64,000 nt of DNA from Palsa-661 sp035535015 (GCA_035535015.1 DATLQU010000037.1:1-64000); one strand, 5' to 3'. Positions 16,182-24,660 are shown, counted from the stretch's first letter. Notes: generated by a model from the sequence alone, not told the origin. Program-made: numbers and translations.

Positions 16182-16724
16182 TCAGTCTTCGTCGGACGGG
16201 GCGTCGTCGAACTCGAGAATGGGGCCCGGCGGCAGGTAGCCGACCGGCACCTGGTCGGCCCGGCGGTAGTGCTGGGCCACCAGGACGTTCTCCACCACCC
16301 CGTCCACCTCGAAGATTCCGCACAGCGAGATGTCACGGGCGTCGGCGAAGGCGTCGACCAGTGCGATCTCCTCGTCCCAGAGCTGCTCGTAGCCGTAGAT
16401 CGAGATCCGGGCCACCAGGAAGTAGAGGCAGCCGTCGGACGACCATCCCACCGGCCGGCCGATCATGCAGTGGTCGGGCCCGTCGTCGACGACGGCGATG
16501 GCCAGCGCGCCGTCGCCCAGGACGGTGTGAATGTGACCGGGATCATCCTCGGCACTGCGCCGACGGGCGTGCATCCGGTCGAGCAGTGCCACCAGCATGA
16601 GCGCAGGAATGGCGTCGTCGGGCTCGTCGGGCTCGTCGGGCTCGTCGGGCTCCTGGGCGTCGTCGGGCTCCTGGGCCCAGTCGGGTGCGTCGGCGTCGAT
16701 GGGGGATTCGTCTCCTTCGGTCAA
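16182..16724 (-). CDS. Acidic hypothetical protein with EPD repeats
   Basis: A 180-residue acidic protein I do not recognise. TTG at 16724 is the probable start: AAAAGGAG lies 6-7 bases upstream, inside the 3' flank of the ligase gene 16741-18405. Residues 10-40 are a low-complexity run built from EPDEPD units encoded by a 9-base minisatellite. The rest (HIHTVLGDGALAIAVVDDGP, DGCLYFLVARISIYGYEQLW, GIFEVDGVVENVLVAQHYRR) looks like a compact alpha/beta domain. Its 17-base spacing from the ligase stop suggests co-transcription. No catalytic residues are evident. Confidence 0.6.
   Translation of the reverse strand: MTEGDESPIDADAPDWAQEPDDAQEPDEPDEPDEPDDAIPALMLVALLDRMHARRRSAEDDPGHIHTVLGDGALAIAVVDDGPDHCMIGRPVGWSSDGCLYFLVARISIYGYEQLWDEEIALVDAFADARDISLCGIFEVDGVVENVLVAQHYRRADQVPVGYLPPGPILEFDDAPSDED
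16616..16672. repeat. 9-bp minisatellite (TCGGGCTCG unit)
   Basis: GTCGGGCTC is repeated five times with near-perfect 9-base periodicity, followed by two diverged copies (GTCGTCGGGCTCCTGG). It encodes the Glu-Pro-Asp run of the acidic protein on the minus strand, so copy-number changes stay in frame. Confidence 0.7.
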
Positions 16725-16740
16725 CGTTGCTCCTTTTCGC

Positions 16741-18405
16741 TCAGAATCCGAGCAATGCCGTCCGGCCGTGGGTTTCGAACTCGCCGTGGATGCTTTCGAC
16801 GTCGTCTGACCCGAGGACACGGTAGGCCCCATCGGCGTGACGGCCCCCGAACGGCCGCCACCAGACGGGGTCGTCGGTCACCCAACGCTCAGAACGCAGG
16901 GGGCGCTTGTCGATCTTGTTGGTTCCCGTGAGAGGAACGTTCCGGGTGATCCGGACGAAGCGCGGCGCCCACTTGCTCCCGAGGTCCTGCTGATCGGCCA
17001 GGAATGCGGTAAAGAGCAGCGGATCGAAGACCGTGCCGGGAACGAGCTCCAGGGTGGCCATCACCTGGTCTCCCGTCCGCGGGTCGGGGACGGGGTAGAC
17101 GCAGGCGGTGACCACCCCGTCGTAGCGCGCCAGGATCCGCTCCACCGGTGCGGCGGCGAAGTTCTCCCCGTCCACGCGCAGCCAATCGGCGGGCCGGCCG
17201 GCGAAGTAGAAGAATCCGGCCTCGTCGCGGTAACCGAGATCGCCGGACCAGTACCAACCGTCCCGGGTCCGTTCGGCGTTGGCTTCCTCGTTGGCGTAAT
17301 AGCCCTCGAAACGGCTGGCCCCGTTACGGCTGACGATCTCCCCGATGGCCTCGGCGGCATTGAGCAACAGACCGGCGTCGTCGATACGGGCCGGCGGACA
17401 CTCGGTGCCGGTGACCGGATCGACGATGGCCACGTCGGTGCCCGGCAGGGGCAGGCCGACGGCCTGGCGCGGCGTGCCCGGGACACGGCTCATGGCGATG
17501 GCGCCCTCGCTCGAACCGTAACCTTCGATGATCGGGCATCGGAAGCGCTTCTTGAACGACGAGATGTCCGAGGGCGACGCGTCGGTGCCGAAGCCGAACC
17601 GCAGGGTGTTCTCAGCGTCGTCGGCCGCCGGTGGCGTGGCCAGGATGTAGGCCAGGGCGCGGCCGACGTAGTTGAAATAGGTGACCCCGTAATAACGGAC
17701 GTCGGGAAGGAAGCCCGACGCCGAGAACCGCCGCCGGAGTACGAGGCAGGCCCCGGCGGCCATGGCGGGCATGATGCAGGTGTTGAGGGCGTTGCCGTGG
17801 AACATGGGCATGGCGCAGTAGAGGACGTCTCCGGCGCCGAATCCCGAGCCAGTGGCCATCGTCAGACCGGCGTCGGCCAGACGGCCCTGGCTCACCCGGA
17901 CCGCTTTGGGCGCCCCCGTCGATCCCGAAGTGAAGAGGAGAAGGAAGAGCGAGTCGGCGCCGGGGAGTTCGCCGGCCGCGGGCGGGGCGCCGGCCGCGGG
18001 AAGGACCGGCGCCCGGGCGGGATCGTCGACCACGAAGATCCGGTCGACGGCCACACCGGTGTCGAGTCCCTCGATCAGCGGCAGTTGGCCGGTGTCGGTG
18101 ACGAGGAGCTGACAGTCGGTGTGGTGGATGTCACCGGCCAATTCGGTGCCACGGCGCGTCGGATTGATCCCCACCACGGTGGCTCCGGCCAGGGCGGCGC
18201 CCCCCAGGAGAAAGAGGTACTCGGGCTCGTTCTCGAGCAGGACCCCGACATGGAAGGGACCGGACCGCCGTTGGCCCTCCAACCACGACGCCCGCCTCAC
18301 CGACTCCTCCACCACCTGACGCCACGTCCACCACCCGTCGCCGTAACGCAGTCCGGTGGCGTCATCCTCGGCGCGCGCCAGCAGCAACTCGGCGACCGTC
18401 GTCAT
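16741..18405 (-). CDS. Acyl-CoA synthetase, FadD17-like
   Basis: A 554-residue ANL-superfamily ligase. P-loop LLFTSGSTGAPKAV (about 165), the GYGSSEGAIAMS motif, the hinge SGDLGYRDEAGFFYFAGR, and the C-terminal Lys in TGTNKIDKRPL are all present. Features such as WLRVDGENFAAAPVE and the FVRITRNVPLTGTNKIDK tail place it with mycobacterial FadD17-type acyl-CoA synthetases, thought to activate sterol-side-chain or branched acids. ATG at 18405 is taken over an upstream in-frame extension. It is divergent from the APH-type kinase at 18434 with a 28-base gap, so they likely share a promoter region. A second paralogue is at 55107. Confidence 0.85.
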   Translation of the reverse strand: MTTVAELLLARAEDDATGLRYGDGWWTWRQVVEESVRRASWLEGQRRSGPFHVGVLLENEPEYLFLLGGAALAGATVVGINPTRRGTELAGDIHHTDCQLLVTDTGQLPLIEGLDTGVAVDRIFVVDDPARAPVLPAAGAPPAAGELPGADSLFLLLFTSGSTGAPKAVRVSQGRLADAGLTMATGSGFGAGDVLYCAMPMFHGNALNTCIMPAMAAGACLVLRRRFSASGFLPDVRYYGVTYFNYVGRALAYILATPPAADDAENTLRFGFGTDASPSDISSFKKRFRCPIIEGYGSSEGAIAMSRVPGTPRQAVGLPLPGTDVAIVDPVTGTECPPARIDDAGLLLNAAEAIGEIVSRNGASRFEGYYANEEANAERTRDGWYWSGDLGYRDEAGFFYFAGRPADWLRVDGENFAAAPVERILARYDGVVTACVYPVPDPRTGDQVMATLELVPGTVFDPLLFTAFLADQQDLGSKWAPRFVRITRNVPLTGTNKIDKRPLRSERWVTDDPVWWRPFGGRHADGAYRVLGSDDVESIHGEFETHGRTALLGF

Positions 18406-18433
18406 GGTGGCGACGATAGTGTCGCCGCCATCC

Positions 18434-19507
18434 ATGGGGATCTCCGAAGCACGCGACCTCGAGCTGCTGCGCGCCGGGTTCACACGCTGGCTGCGCGCCC
18501 GCCGGCCCGGTGCCCCCGACTTCCGCGTCGAGCCCATCGGTCAACCGTCGACCGGATTGTCGAGCGAGACCCTGCTGGTCGACGTCGAATGGTCCAACGG
18601 TGGACCGGTCGACGGCCAGGCTCGCCACGAGTCCCTGGTGGCCCGTCTGCCACCGAACGGCGACGGCCTGTTCCCCGTCTACGACCTCGCCGGCCAGGCC
18701 CGGGTGCAGCAGATCGTTTCCGCCGCCGGGCTCCCGGCGGTCGTTGCGCTGGCCGTCGAGCTCGACGAGAGCTGGTTGGGCGCACCGTTTCTCCTCATGC
18801 CCCGTGTCGCCGGTCGCGTCATCCGCAACGACAAGCCCTTCCTCCGCACGGGCTGGTTGGCCGAGTCCTCCTCCGACGACCAGGCCCGTCTGCATGCCGG
18901 GTTCCTCGACCTCCTGGCCGGGATCCACCGCATCGAGGTGGACACGACCCTTGACTTCCTCCCCGGGGCAGACCTCGTCCGCTCCCACCACACCCTGGCC
19001 GGCGAACTGGAGCGCTGGACCGGCTATCTCCAGTGGGCGGCCGCAGGCGACGCGCCGGCGGTGTTCACCGACGCGGTCCGCTGGTGTGCCGACCGGCTGC
19101 CCGACCCCGAGCCGCCGGCCTCGCTCTTGTGGGGTGACGTCCAACTGGGCAACATCCTGGTGGCCGACGACATGTCCGTGGCCGCCGTCCTCGATTTCGA
19201 GATGGCGTCCGTGGGCCCGGCCGAGCTCGATCTGGCCTGGCATCTGGTCCTGCATCAGATGACGGTGGACCGCTGCGGCGGCGACCTTCCCGGCTTTCCC
19301 GATCGCGACGCCACGGTCGTCGCCTACGAAGCCCGCCTCGGCCGCGCCGTGGCCGACCTCCGTTGGTTCGAGGTGTTCGCCGCCCTGCGCAGCGGCGCCA
19401 TCATGGTCCGCGCCGCCCGCCTGCTCGCCCGGCTCGGCATCGACGACAGTTGGCTCACCGCCGGCAATCCCACCGTCACCCTTCTGGCCGATCTCATCGC
19501 CGGCTGA
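18434..19507 (+). CDS. APH-type phosphotransferase (Rv3168-like)
   Basis: A 357-residue kinase-fold protein of the aminoglycoside phosphotransferase superfamily. The Brenner motif is LLWGDVQLGNILV (about 235), with Trp where most members have His, as in mycobacterial Rv3168. The metal-binding DFG equivalent is VLDFEMASVGPAELDLAW. The N-lobe nucleotide-contact segment is GLSSETLLVD. Relatives include the kinase domain of ACAD10/11, which phosphorylates 4-hydroxyacyl-CoAs. True aminoglycoside resistance is unlikely given the catabolic context. It is divergent from a FadD17-like ligase, and an ACAD11-like dehydrogenase lies nearby. Confidence 0.8.
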   Translation: MGISEARDLELLRAGFTRWLRARRPGAPDFRVEPIGQPSTGLSSETLLVDVEWSNGGPVDGQARHESLVARLPPNGDGLFPVYDLAGQARVQQIVSAAGLPAVVALAVELDESWLGAPFLLMPRVAGRVIRNDKPFLRTGWLAESSSDDQARLHAGFLDLLAGIHRIEVDTTLDFLPGADLVRSHHTLAGELERWTGYLQWAAAGDAPAVFTDAVRWCADRLPDPEPPASLLWGDVQLGNILVADDMSVAAVLDFEMASVGPAELDLAWHLVLHQMTVDRCGGDLPGFPDRDATVVAYEARLGRAVADLRWFEVFAALRSGAIMVRAARLLARLGIDDSWLTAGNPTVTLLADLIAG

Positions 19508-19550
19508 ACACACTCCCGTCGGAGCATGGCAGCTCAAGGTCGGCGGGCCT

Positions 19551-20129
19551 TCAGAGTCGATGGGTCCCTTCGGTGACGCACCGCCAGACGAGGCCCGCCG
19601 TTTCGTCGGCGTCGAGAGCTCCGTTGTCGATGACGTGGCTCTCCAGCGCGCCGAGGTCCTGGAACTGCTCCCACAACTGACGGAGCGGTCCGACCTCGCG
19701 CAGAGGAGCGATCCCCGGAGTCTTCTCAAGGCGCGACGTCGCCCGTTCCAACACCACCTCGACGGACGGGCGCAGCACGACGTAGTGGACCTCGGCAGCC
19801 GAGCGTTCCAGCCCGTCGATGAGTAGCGGGAGGTTCCAGGGTCCGAACACACCTTCCAGCACGACCGCGTACCCGCCCCGTGACAGCGCGCCGGCGGCCG
19901 CGGCGGCGGCTCGCAGCAGGGTGTGGTTCTGGTCGTCGGCGGCGGGGAGCCAGGGTTCCACGAAACCGCCGGCGATGGTTGTGAAGAGCCAGTCGGCCTC
20001 CAGACAGGCGGCCCGGGCGAAGCGTTCGGCGACCAGAGGGCCGGTGGTGGACTTTCCCGAACCCGGGGGTCCAGTCAGCACCACCACCGCGGCGCCGCCT
20101 CCGGCCGGCGCGGCCGTCTCGCCAGTCAC
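19551..20129 (-). CDS. P-loop nucleotide kinase-like protein
   Basis: A 192-residue P-loop protein. The Walker A motif is LTGPPGSGKSTTG (about 17-29). A later acidic strand (YAVVLEGVFGPWNL) and an Arg-rich lid (SRLEKTPGIAP) give the layout of AAA_33/gluconate-kinase-like small-molecule kinases. The substrate is unknown. GTG at 20129 overlaps the TGA of the DyP peroxidase gene as GTGA, so the two are translationally coupled; longer in-frame sequence upstream is antisense-like and discarded. Coupling of a cytoplasmic kinase to an exported peroxidase is unusual. Confidence 0.7.
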   Translation of the reverse strand: MTGETAAPAGGGAAVVVLTGPPGSGKSTTGPLVAERFARAACLEADWLFTTIAGGFVEPWLPAADDQNHTLLRAAAAAAGALSRGGYAVVLEGVFGPWNLPLLIDGLERSAAEVHYVVLRPSVEVVLERATSRLEKTPGIAPLREVGPLRQLWEQFQDLGALESHVIDNGALDADETAGLVWRCVTEGTHRL

Positions 20130-21367
20130 GCCTGGACGAGACCCCGGCCCAACCAGTCCCGGGCATGTCGGACGCCGGGAAGGACGAAGAAGAACCCGCC
20201 GCCGAAGGGGCTGATGTAGTTGGCCAGGTTCTCGTTCTTCAACCGCTTCTGGGTGGCTTCGAACTGGCGGAGCAGATCCTGTTGGAAGCAATTGAAGATC
20301 AGGCCCATGTCCAGGTTGCCGTTGGCGTCGGTCCCGAGGTCGTAGTTGTAGCCACGCCGGTAGATCCGGCTCGGCTCGGTCGTCGTGGTGCGCGGATTGG
20401 CCAGCCGGATATGGGCACCGAGGGGAACCTTGTAGCCGTGCGGGTCCTTGGCATAGTCGGGGACGTCGGTGTACCGGGCCATGCCGAGCGGTGCCCCGTC
20501 GGCCCGGTAGCGTCCGATCGTCGTCTCCTGGCTGTGCAGCGGCAGGGCGTCCCAGGCCTCGATGTCCATGCGGATGAGCCGGACCACGTGGTAGCTCCCG
20601 CCCACCGCCCACGCCGGTTCGCCCTGGCCCTCCACCACCCACAAGAGACGGTCGGCCACCTTGAGGTCTTGCACGGCCGGGTTGGCGATGCCGTCCATGA
20701 AGCCGAGATGGTTGCGGGGGACCCCGGACGGTCTGGGCGGCGACAGGCTGCCGTCCATCCTCCATCGCACCCGCATGACCCCGTGTGTGTGTCTCGTGAT
20801 GTCGCGCAGGGCATGAAGGACGGTGTCACCGGATCCGGCGCAGAGCTGGAGCATCATGTCGCCCCCGAGCCACTGCGGCACAAGGGCGTCGTTGGGGAAG
20901 GCCCGCATATCGGTGAGCCGGAGCGGTCGCCGGGCGGCCAGCCCGAAGCGGTCGTCGAAAAGGGTGGACGACACGCCGAGGGTGACGGTCAGGGCGTCGG
21001 GCGGGACGTCTGGTCCGAGCGTCCCGCTGTCCGAGGGAGGACTCTGCGAACCCCGCCGGGCCGGTAGCCCGCCGGCCGTGAGGAACCTCGCCCGGGCCGT
21101 GATCGTCCGGAGCAGCTCGGCCAGGCCGGCGCGGTCCCCGGCCAGGACGTCGAGAGCGGCGAAAGAGGCGGCGGGCGGTGCCGGGGTCAGGATCCCGGCC
21201 TGGTGCACGCCCTCGAAGGCAACGGCGGCCAGGGTGGCGTCGCGCTCGGCCCCCGGCTGCCTGGCGACGGCATCGGCCACGCAGCCACCGGCACCGGTGA
21301 GGGCGGCGACCGTGCCGACGGCGCCTAGGCCGGATCGCTTCAGAAAGCGACGGCGGTCGATGGTCAC
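20126..21367 (-). CDS. Tat-exported DyP-type haem peroxidase
   Basis: A 413-residue dye-decolorising peroxidase. The N-terminus has a twin-arginine signal (TIDRRRFLKRSGLGAVG) followed by an Ala-rich core. The DyP GxxDG motif is present as NHLGFMDGIANP (about 235), and the proximal haem region GAHIRLANPR with downstream IYRRGYNY carries the expected His and Arg. The tail FGGGFFFVLPGV is typical of the EfeB/DyP group. It oxidises diverse substrates with H2O2 outside the membrane. GTG at 21367 places the Tat motif at the N-terminus. No EfeU/EfeO partner is seen, so an iron-uptake role is unsupported. Confidence 0.9.
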   Translation of the reverse strand: MTIDRRRFLKRSGLGAVGTVAALTGAGGCVADAVARQPGAERDATLAAVAFEGVHQAGILTPAPPAASFAALDVLAGDRAGLAELLRTITARARFLTAGGLPARRGSQSPPSDSGTLGPDVPPDALTVTLGVSSTLFDDRFGLAARRPLRLTDMRAFPNDALVPQWLGGDMMLQLCAGSGDTVLHALRDITRHTHGVMRVRWRMDGSLSPPRPSGVPRNHLGFMDGIANPAVQDLKVADRLLWVVEGQGEPAWAVGGSYHVVRLIRMDIEAWDALPLHSQETTIGRYRADGAPLGMARYTDVPDYAKDPHGYKVPLGAHIRLANPRTTTTEPSRIYRRGYNYDLGTDANGNLDMGLIFNCFQQDLLRQFEATQKRLKNENLANYISPFGGGFFFVLPGVRHARDWLGRGLVQA

Positions 21368-21563
21368 GCCTAGAAACGCTAACCGAACGCTGATCGTGTC
21401 CGGCGCGCGGCGCTGAGAGAGAAGTGTTCGGGCGCAGGGGGCCAGGAGCGACTCCACCCTGAAGGTGACGGGGAGGCTGAGCTACGGTCGCTGCGTTGTC
21501 ATCTCGGCTTCCCCCGGCGCAGGGCGATCCGGGACGGCGCCCCGACCGTGACGGAGACCGGAC

Positions 21564-22982
21564 ATGGCCCACACTTCGAACATCCCCGGGGACGCCCCGG
21601 GTTCCCACCCGGTCTCCCCTGTGGTCAGTCGGCGCACCCTGCTCGGTGCGGCGGCCGGTACCGGTGGACTCGTCCTCGGTGGATGGGGTCTCTCGACCTC
21701 CGGCCGACGTGCACGCGACCTGCACCCGGGGACGCAACTGGCGGCCGCCGCCGTCCGGCAACCGGGGTCGCTGCCCAATCCGTCGCTACCACCGGGGACG
21801 GCGTCTCTGCCCGAAATCGAGCACATCGTCGTCGTGATGATGGAGAACCACTCCTTCGACAACCTGTTGGGCATGCTGGGGCGGGGCGACACCTTCACGA
21901 AGGCTCGTGACGGGAAGCCGACGGTGGCGCTCCCCGACGGCAAGGGCAACCTGGTCCACGCCTTCCACATGCCGAGCGAGTGCATGACCGACGGCGTGGG
22001 CAACAACTGGAACACCGCCCACGGCTCCTACGACAACGGGACCAACCGGGGATTCGTGACCGCATCGAGCGGAGAGTCGATGGGCTACTTCACCGGTGAG
22101 GACATCCCTTTCATCTGGGGTCTGGCCAGCACCTTCCCCATCGCCGACCGGTGGTTCTGCTCGACCATGTGCCAGACCGACCCGAACCGCCGCTACCTCA
22201 TCTCGGGGACGTCGCTCGGGCTCATCAACGACACCTTCCCCACGGCTTTGCCCCCGAACGGGACCATCTTCGACAGCCTCAACCGGTACAAGATCACCTG
22301 GAAGGACTACTACTCCGACCTTCCCTCGGTCGGCACCTACCTTCCCCTGCTCACCAAGCCCGGTTACCCCGACAAGCTCGTCAAGATGGAGGAGTTCTAC
22401 AAGGACGCGGCGGCCGGAACTCTGCCCCAGTTCTCCCTGGTCGAACCCAACTACGGCAACCAGTCGCAGGAGAATCCTCAGGACATCCAGTTCGGGGACC
22501 AGTTCCTGTCCGACATCGTCCAGGCCGTCCTGCACGGACCCCAGTGGTCCAAGATGTTGATGATCTGGACCTACGACGAGTGGGGCGGTTGGTACGACCA
22601 CGTGCCGCCGCCGGCGGCCGTCGCCCCCGACGACGTGCCCCCCAACCTGCCGGCCGGATTTCTGCCCGGCGGTTTCGACCAGTACGGCTTCCGTGTGCCC
22701 GCCGGGGTGATCTCCCCCTACGCCAAACGCGACTTCGTCTCGCACACCATCTACGACCACACCTCGGTGCTGAAGACGGTGGAGACGAAATGGAACCTGC
22801 CCGCTCTCACCCGGCGCGACGCCAACGCCCGTCACGTCTTCGACATGATCGACCTGAAGGCCACTCCCGCCTTCCTCAAGCCGCCCACGCTTCCCGATCC
22901 GGCCAACCCGGCCGGCTCCTACACCTGCCTGGCCACCGGCCCCGGCCAGATCCCCCCGTCGTCGGCGGTGAGCCCGGCATGA
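21564..22982 (+). CDS. Secreted phosphoesterase (phospholipase C / acid phosphatase family)
   Basis: A 472-residue PF04185-type phosphoesterase. An N-terminal Tat-like signal (SRRTLLGAAAGTGGLVLGG) precedes a Ser/Pro-rich linker. The catalytic core starts with IEHIVVVMMENHSFDNLLG (about 90), which supplies the metal ligands Glu and Asn. Later segments TDPNRRYLISGT, IWTYDEWGGWYDHVPPP and GVISPYAKRDFVSHTIYDHT hold the remaining Asp/His ligands. It hydrolyses phosphate esters such as phospholipids outside the cell. Its stop overlaps the start of a DUF4232 lipoprotein as ATGA, so the two are made together. Confidence 0.85.
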   Translation: MAHTSNIPGDAPGSHPVSPVVSRRTLLGAAAGTGGLVLGGWGLSTSGRRARDLHPGTQLAAAAVRQPGSLPNPSLPPGTASLPEIEHIVVVMMENHSFDNLLGMLGRGDTFTKARDGKPTVALPDGKGNLVHAFHMPSECMTDGVGNNWNTAHGSYDNGTNRGFVTASSGESMGYFTGEDIPFIWGLASTFPIADRWFCSTMCQTDPNRRYLISGTSLGLINDTFPTALPPNGTIFDSLNRYKITWKDYYSDLPSVGTYLPLLTKPGYPDKLVKMEEFYKDAAAGTLPQFSLVEPNYGNQSQENPQDIQFGDQFLSDIVQAVLHGPQWSKMLMIWTYDEWGGWYDHVPPPAAVAPDDVPPNLPAGFLPGGFDQYGFRVPAGVISPYAKRDFVSHTIYDHTSVLKTVETKWNLPALTRRDANARHVFDMIDLKATPAFLKPPTLPDPANPAGSYTCLATGPGQIPPSSAVSPA

Positions 22983-23647
22983 CACCGTCTTCGTCGCCGT
23001 CTGCGCATTCAGCACCGTCACCGTCTCGGCCCCTGTCATGGGGGGCGGCCGGCACCCGCAGACAGCCCCTGGTGGTGGTGGCCACCGTGCTCGGTGCCGT
23101 CTCGATCGTTCTGCTGGCGTCGTGCTCGGGTGCATCGCCCAAGGTCGGGAAGAGCGGTTCCCCGTCGTCCAGCACGACGACAGCCACGGTGGCCGCCTGT
23201 TCGGCCTCGTCAGTGTCGGCTTCCGTCGACTTCACCACCTTCGGAGGTTCCTCCACCTCACCGGCCGGAGCCGTGGTGTTCGACAACACGTCGGGCAACT
23301 CGTGTTCGCTCCGCGGCATTCCCACCATCGAGCTGGTGGGCGCTGACGGACAGGTGATTCCGAGCTTCCCGGCCCCGAGCTCACCGGCCCATGACGGCAC
23401 CGCCGTCCTCACTCCGGGGGGGAAGCCCGCCGCCTCGAGCATCACCTGGTCGTCTCTAACCTGCCTTGCCGGTTCGTATTCGTTGGCCGTGACATTCCCG
23501 GGTTGGTCCAGCTCGGTGCCGGCCGGGTCGACGGCCGGCTACCAGGGACCGGCCTGCACGGTGACGGGGACGACGGTCTACGTGAGCCCGGTGGAATTGA
23601 TCACGGCACCGTCGTCGACGTCCTCCACCACGACGACCTCGGGTTGA
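22979..23647 (+). CDS. DUF4232 lipoprotein
   Basis: A 222-residue protein with an N-terminal hydrophobic segment ending in a lipobox-like LLASC-SG (about residue 50), then a Ser/Thr-rich linker. The DUF4232 domain follows: CSASSVSASVDFTTFGG, VVFDNTSGNSCSLRGIP and GACTVTG-like PACTVTGTTVYV, with paired cysteines. DUF4232 proteins are secreted and of unknown function. The ATGA overlap with the phosphoesterase gene predicts coupled expression. It may be a surface partner of that enzyme. Confidence 0.75.
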   Translation: MTPSSSPSAHSAPSPSRPLSWGAAGTRRQPLVVVATVLGAVSIVLLASCSGASPKVGKSGSPSSSTTTATVAACSASSVSASVDFTTFGGSSTSPAGAVVFDNTSGNSCSLRGIPTIELVGADGQVIPSFPAPSSPAHDGTAVLTPGGKPAASSITWSSLTCLAGSYSLAVTFPGWSSSVPAGSTAGYQGPACTVTGTTVYVSPVELITAPSSTSSTTTTSG

Positions 23648-23675
23648 TCCCGGCCGTCAGAGGGCTCGGCTCGGC

Positions 23676-24128
23676 TCAGAGATCGCGCTCCCTGGACCCT
23701 GTCGCGTCCGCCGTCTGCGCCAACCGGGGAAGCATCGACGCCCACCCGGCCTCGTGCTTCGCCCGCTGATCGGATGGCAGGTCGTGGTGGAGCAACTCGA
23801 CGATCGTCTCGTCACCGTGGGCCCGCAGGAGGATCTCGACGGTGGTCGAGCCGGCGGGAAGCGCCGCGTCGCCGGGAACGCCCCAGGTGAAGACCACCCG
23901 GTCGGGAGGCTCCACCGACACGTAACGCCCGCGGACGGCCGTGCCCTCGATGTCGAGAGCGAAGAGCCCACCGGGGACCGGGTCGAGATCGGCCCAGGTG
24001 CCTATCCACTGGACGAGCAGCGACGGATCGATGAGATAGGCAAAGACCTCTTCGGGCGTAGCGGCGATGGCGATCGTCGCTCGCAGGACGTCCGGCCCTG
24101 GCACCTCGACACCCGCTCGTGCTGACAT
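23676..24128 (-). CDS. SRPBCC (AHSA1-like) protein
   Basis: A 150-residue START-like/AHSA1 protein. The typical order is visible: ATIAIAATPEEVFAYLIDPS at the N-terminus, WADLDPVPGGLFALDI, PDRVVFTWGVPGD, and the helix GWASMLPRLAQTAD. ATG at 24128 has GAGGGAG upstream. Members often sit beside ArsR regulators, and here one lies upstream at 24247-24603 in the same direction. A relic of a second ArsR 3' end overlaps the start region. The ligand is unknown; family members bind hydrophobic molecules. Confidence 0.75.
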   Translation of the reverse strand: MSARAGVEVPGPDVLRATIAIAATPEEVFAYLIDPSLLVQWIGTWADLDPVPGGLFALDIEGTAVRGRYVSVEPPDRVVFTWGVPGDAALPAGSTTVEILLRAHGDETIVELLHHDLPSDQRAKHEAGWASMLPRLAQTADATGSRERDL

Positions 24129-24205
24129 TCGTTGCTCCCTCGTTCGACGGCGCATTTCAGGCGGATGAGCGCACCGGGCCAGACGTCGCCCACCGCCACG
24201 GCGGG
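24121..24205 (-). pseudogene. Relic 3' end of an ArsR-family gene
   Basis: The minus strand reads VGDVWPGALIRLKCAVERGS just upstream of and into the SRPBCC start. This parallels the C-terminus of the intact ArsR at 24247-24603, LTDLWPDALTRLKHAVEQGK. No helix-turn-helix part remains. It looks like the tail of a second ArsR gene whose body was deleted. Confidence 0.5.
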
Positions 24206-24246
24206 CGCCGACGGTTCCGGCCCGTTGCTCCGGGCTCCCCTGCGTC

Positions 24247-24603
24247 TCACTGTCGGCTCTTTCCCTGCTCGACGGCGTGCTTCAAACGGGTGAGGGCGTC
24301 GGGCCACAGATCGGTGAGGACGGCGCTCAGGTGCTCGAGGGATTCTGGGCGCAGGAGGTAGAGGCGTCGGGTTCCCTCCCGGCGTTCACTCAGCAGGCCG
24401 GCGTTCTTGAGCAGTCGCAGATGCTGGCTCACGGCCTGCTGGGTCATGTCGAAATGCGATGCGATCTGACCGGCGGCGAGCTCACTGCTGCGCACCAACC
24501 GGAGCATGTGACGCCGGTGGGGGTCGGCCAGCGCCCGGAGCACAGCGTCGGGATTGACGTCAGCCTCCGGGACTCCTGACCGGTCCGCGTGAGCACTCGT
24601 CAT
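24247..24603 (-). CDS. ArsR-family transcriptional regulator
   Basis: A 118-residue winged-helix repressor. Segments: LRALADPHRRHMLRLVRSSE (helices 1-2), IASHFDMTQQAVSQHLRLLK (recognition helix), and the wing LLSERREGTRRLYLL. No CxC or other obvious metal site is present, so it belongs to the non-metal group that commonly pairs with SRPBCC proteins. One SRPBCC gene lies upstream (24656-25150) and one downstream (23676-24128). A perfect 11-bp inverted repeat at 24634-24660, 31 bases before its ATG, may be its operator. Confidence 0.8.
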   Translation of the reverse strand: MTSAHADRSGVPEADVNPDAVLRALADPHRRHMLRLVRSSELAAGQIASHFDMTQQAVSQHLRLLKNAGLLSERREGTRRLYLLRPESLEHLSAVLTDLWPDALTRLKHAVEQGKSRQ

Positions 24604-24633
24604 GGCGCGCAGATCGTACTGTCAACCGCCGGA

Positions 24634-24660
24634 CCTGACAGGGGGAGATCCCCTGTCAGG
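24634..24660. promoter_or_regulatory. 11-bp inverted repeat before ArsR (operator or terminator)
   Basis: CCTGACAGGGG (24634-24644), spacer GAGAT, CCCCTGTCAGG (24650-24660). It overlaps the stop of the upstream SRPBCC gene and lies 31 bases before the ArsR ATG. No T-run follows on the minus strand, and a TTGACA (24620-24625) comes next. An operator is somewhat favoured over a terminator. Confidence 0.5.

Noticed and set aside
24634..24660. Calling the 11-bp palindrome a definite terminator
   Set aside because: No T-run follows and it lies close to the ArsR start; an operator is equally possible.
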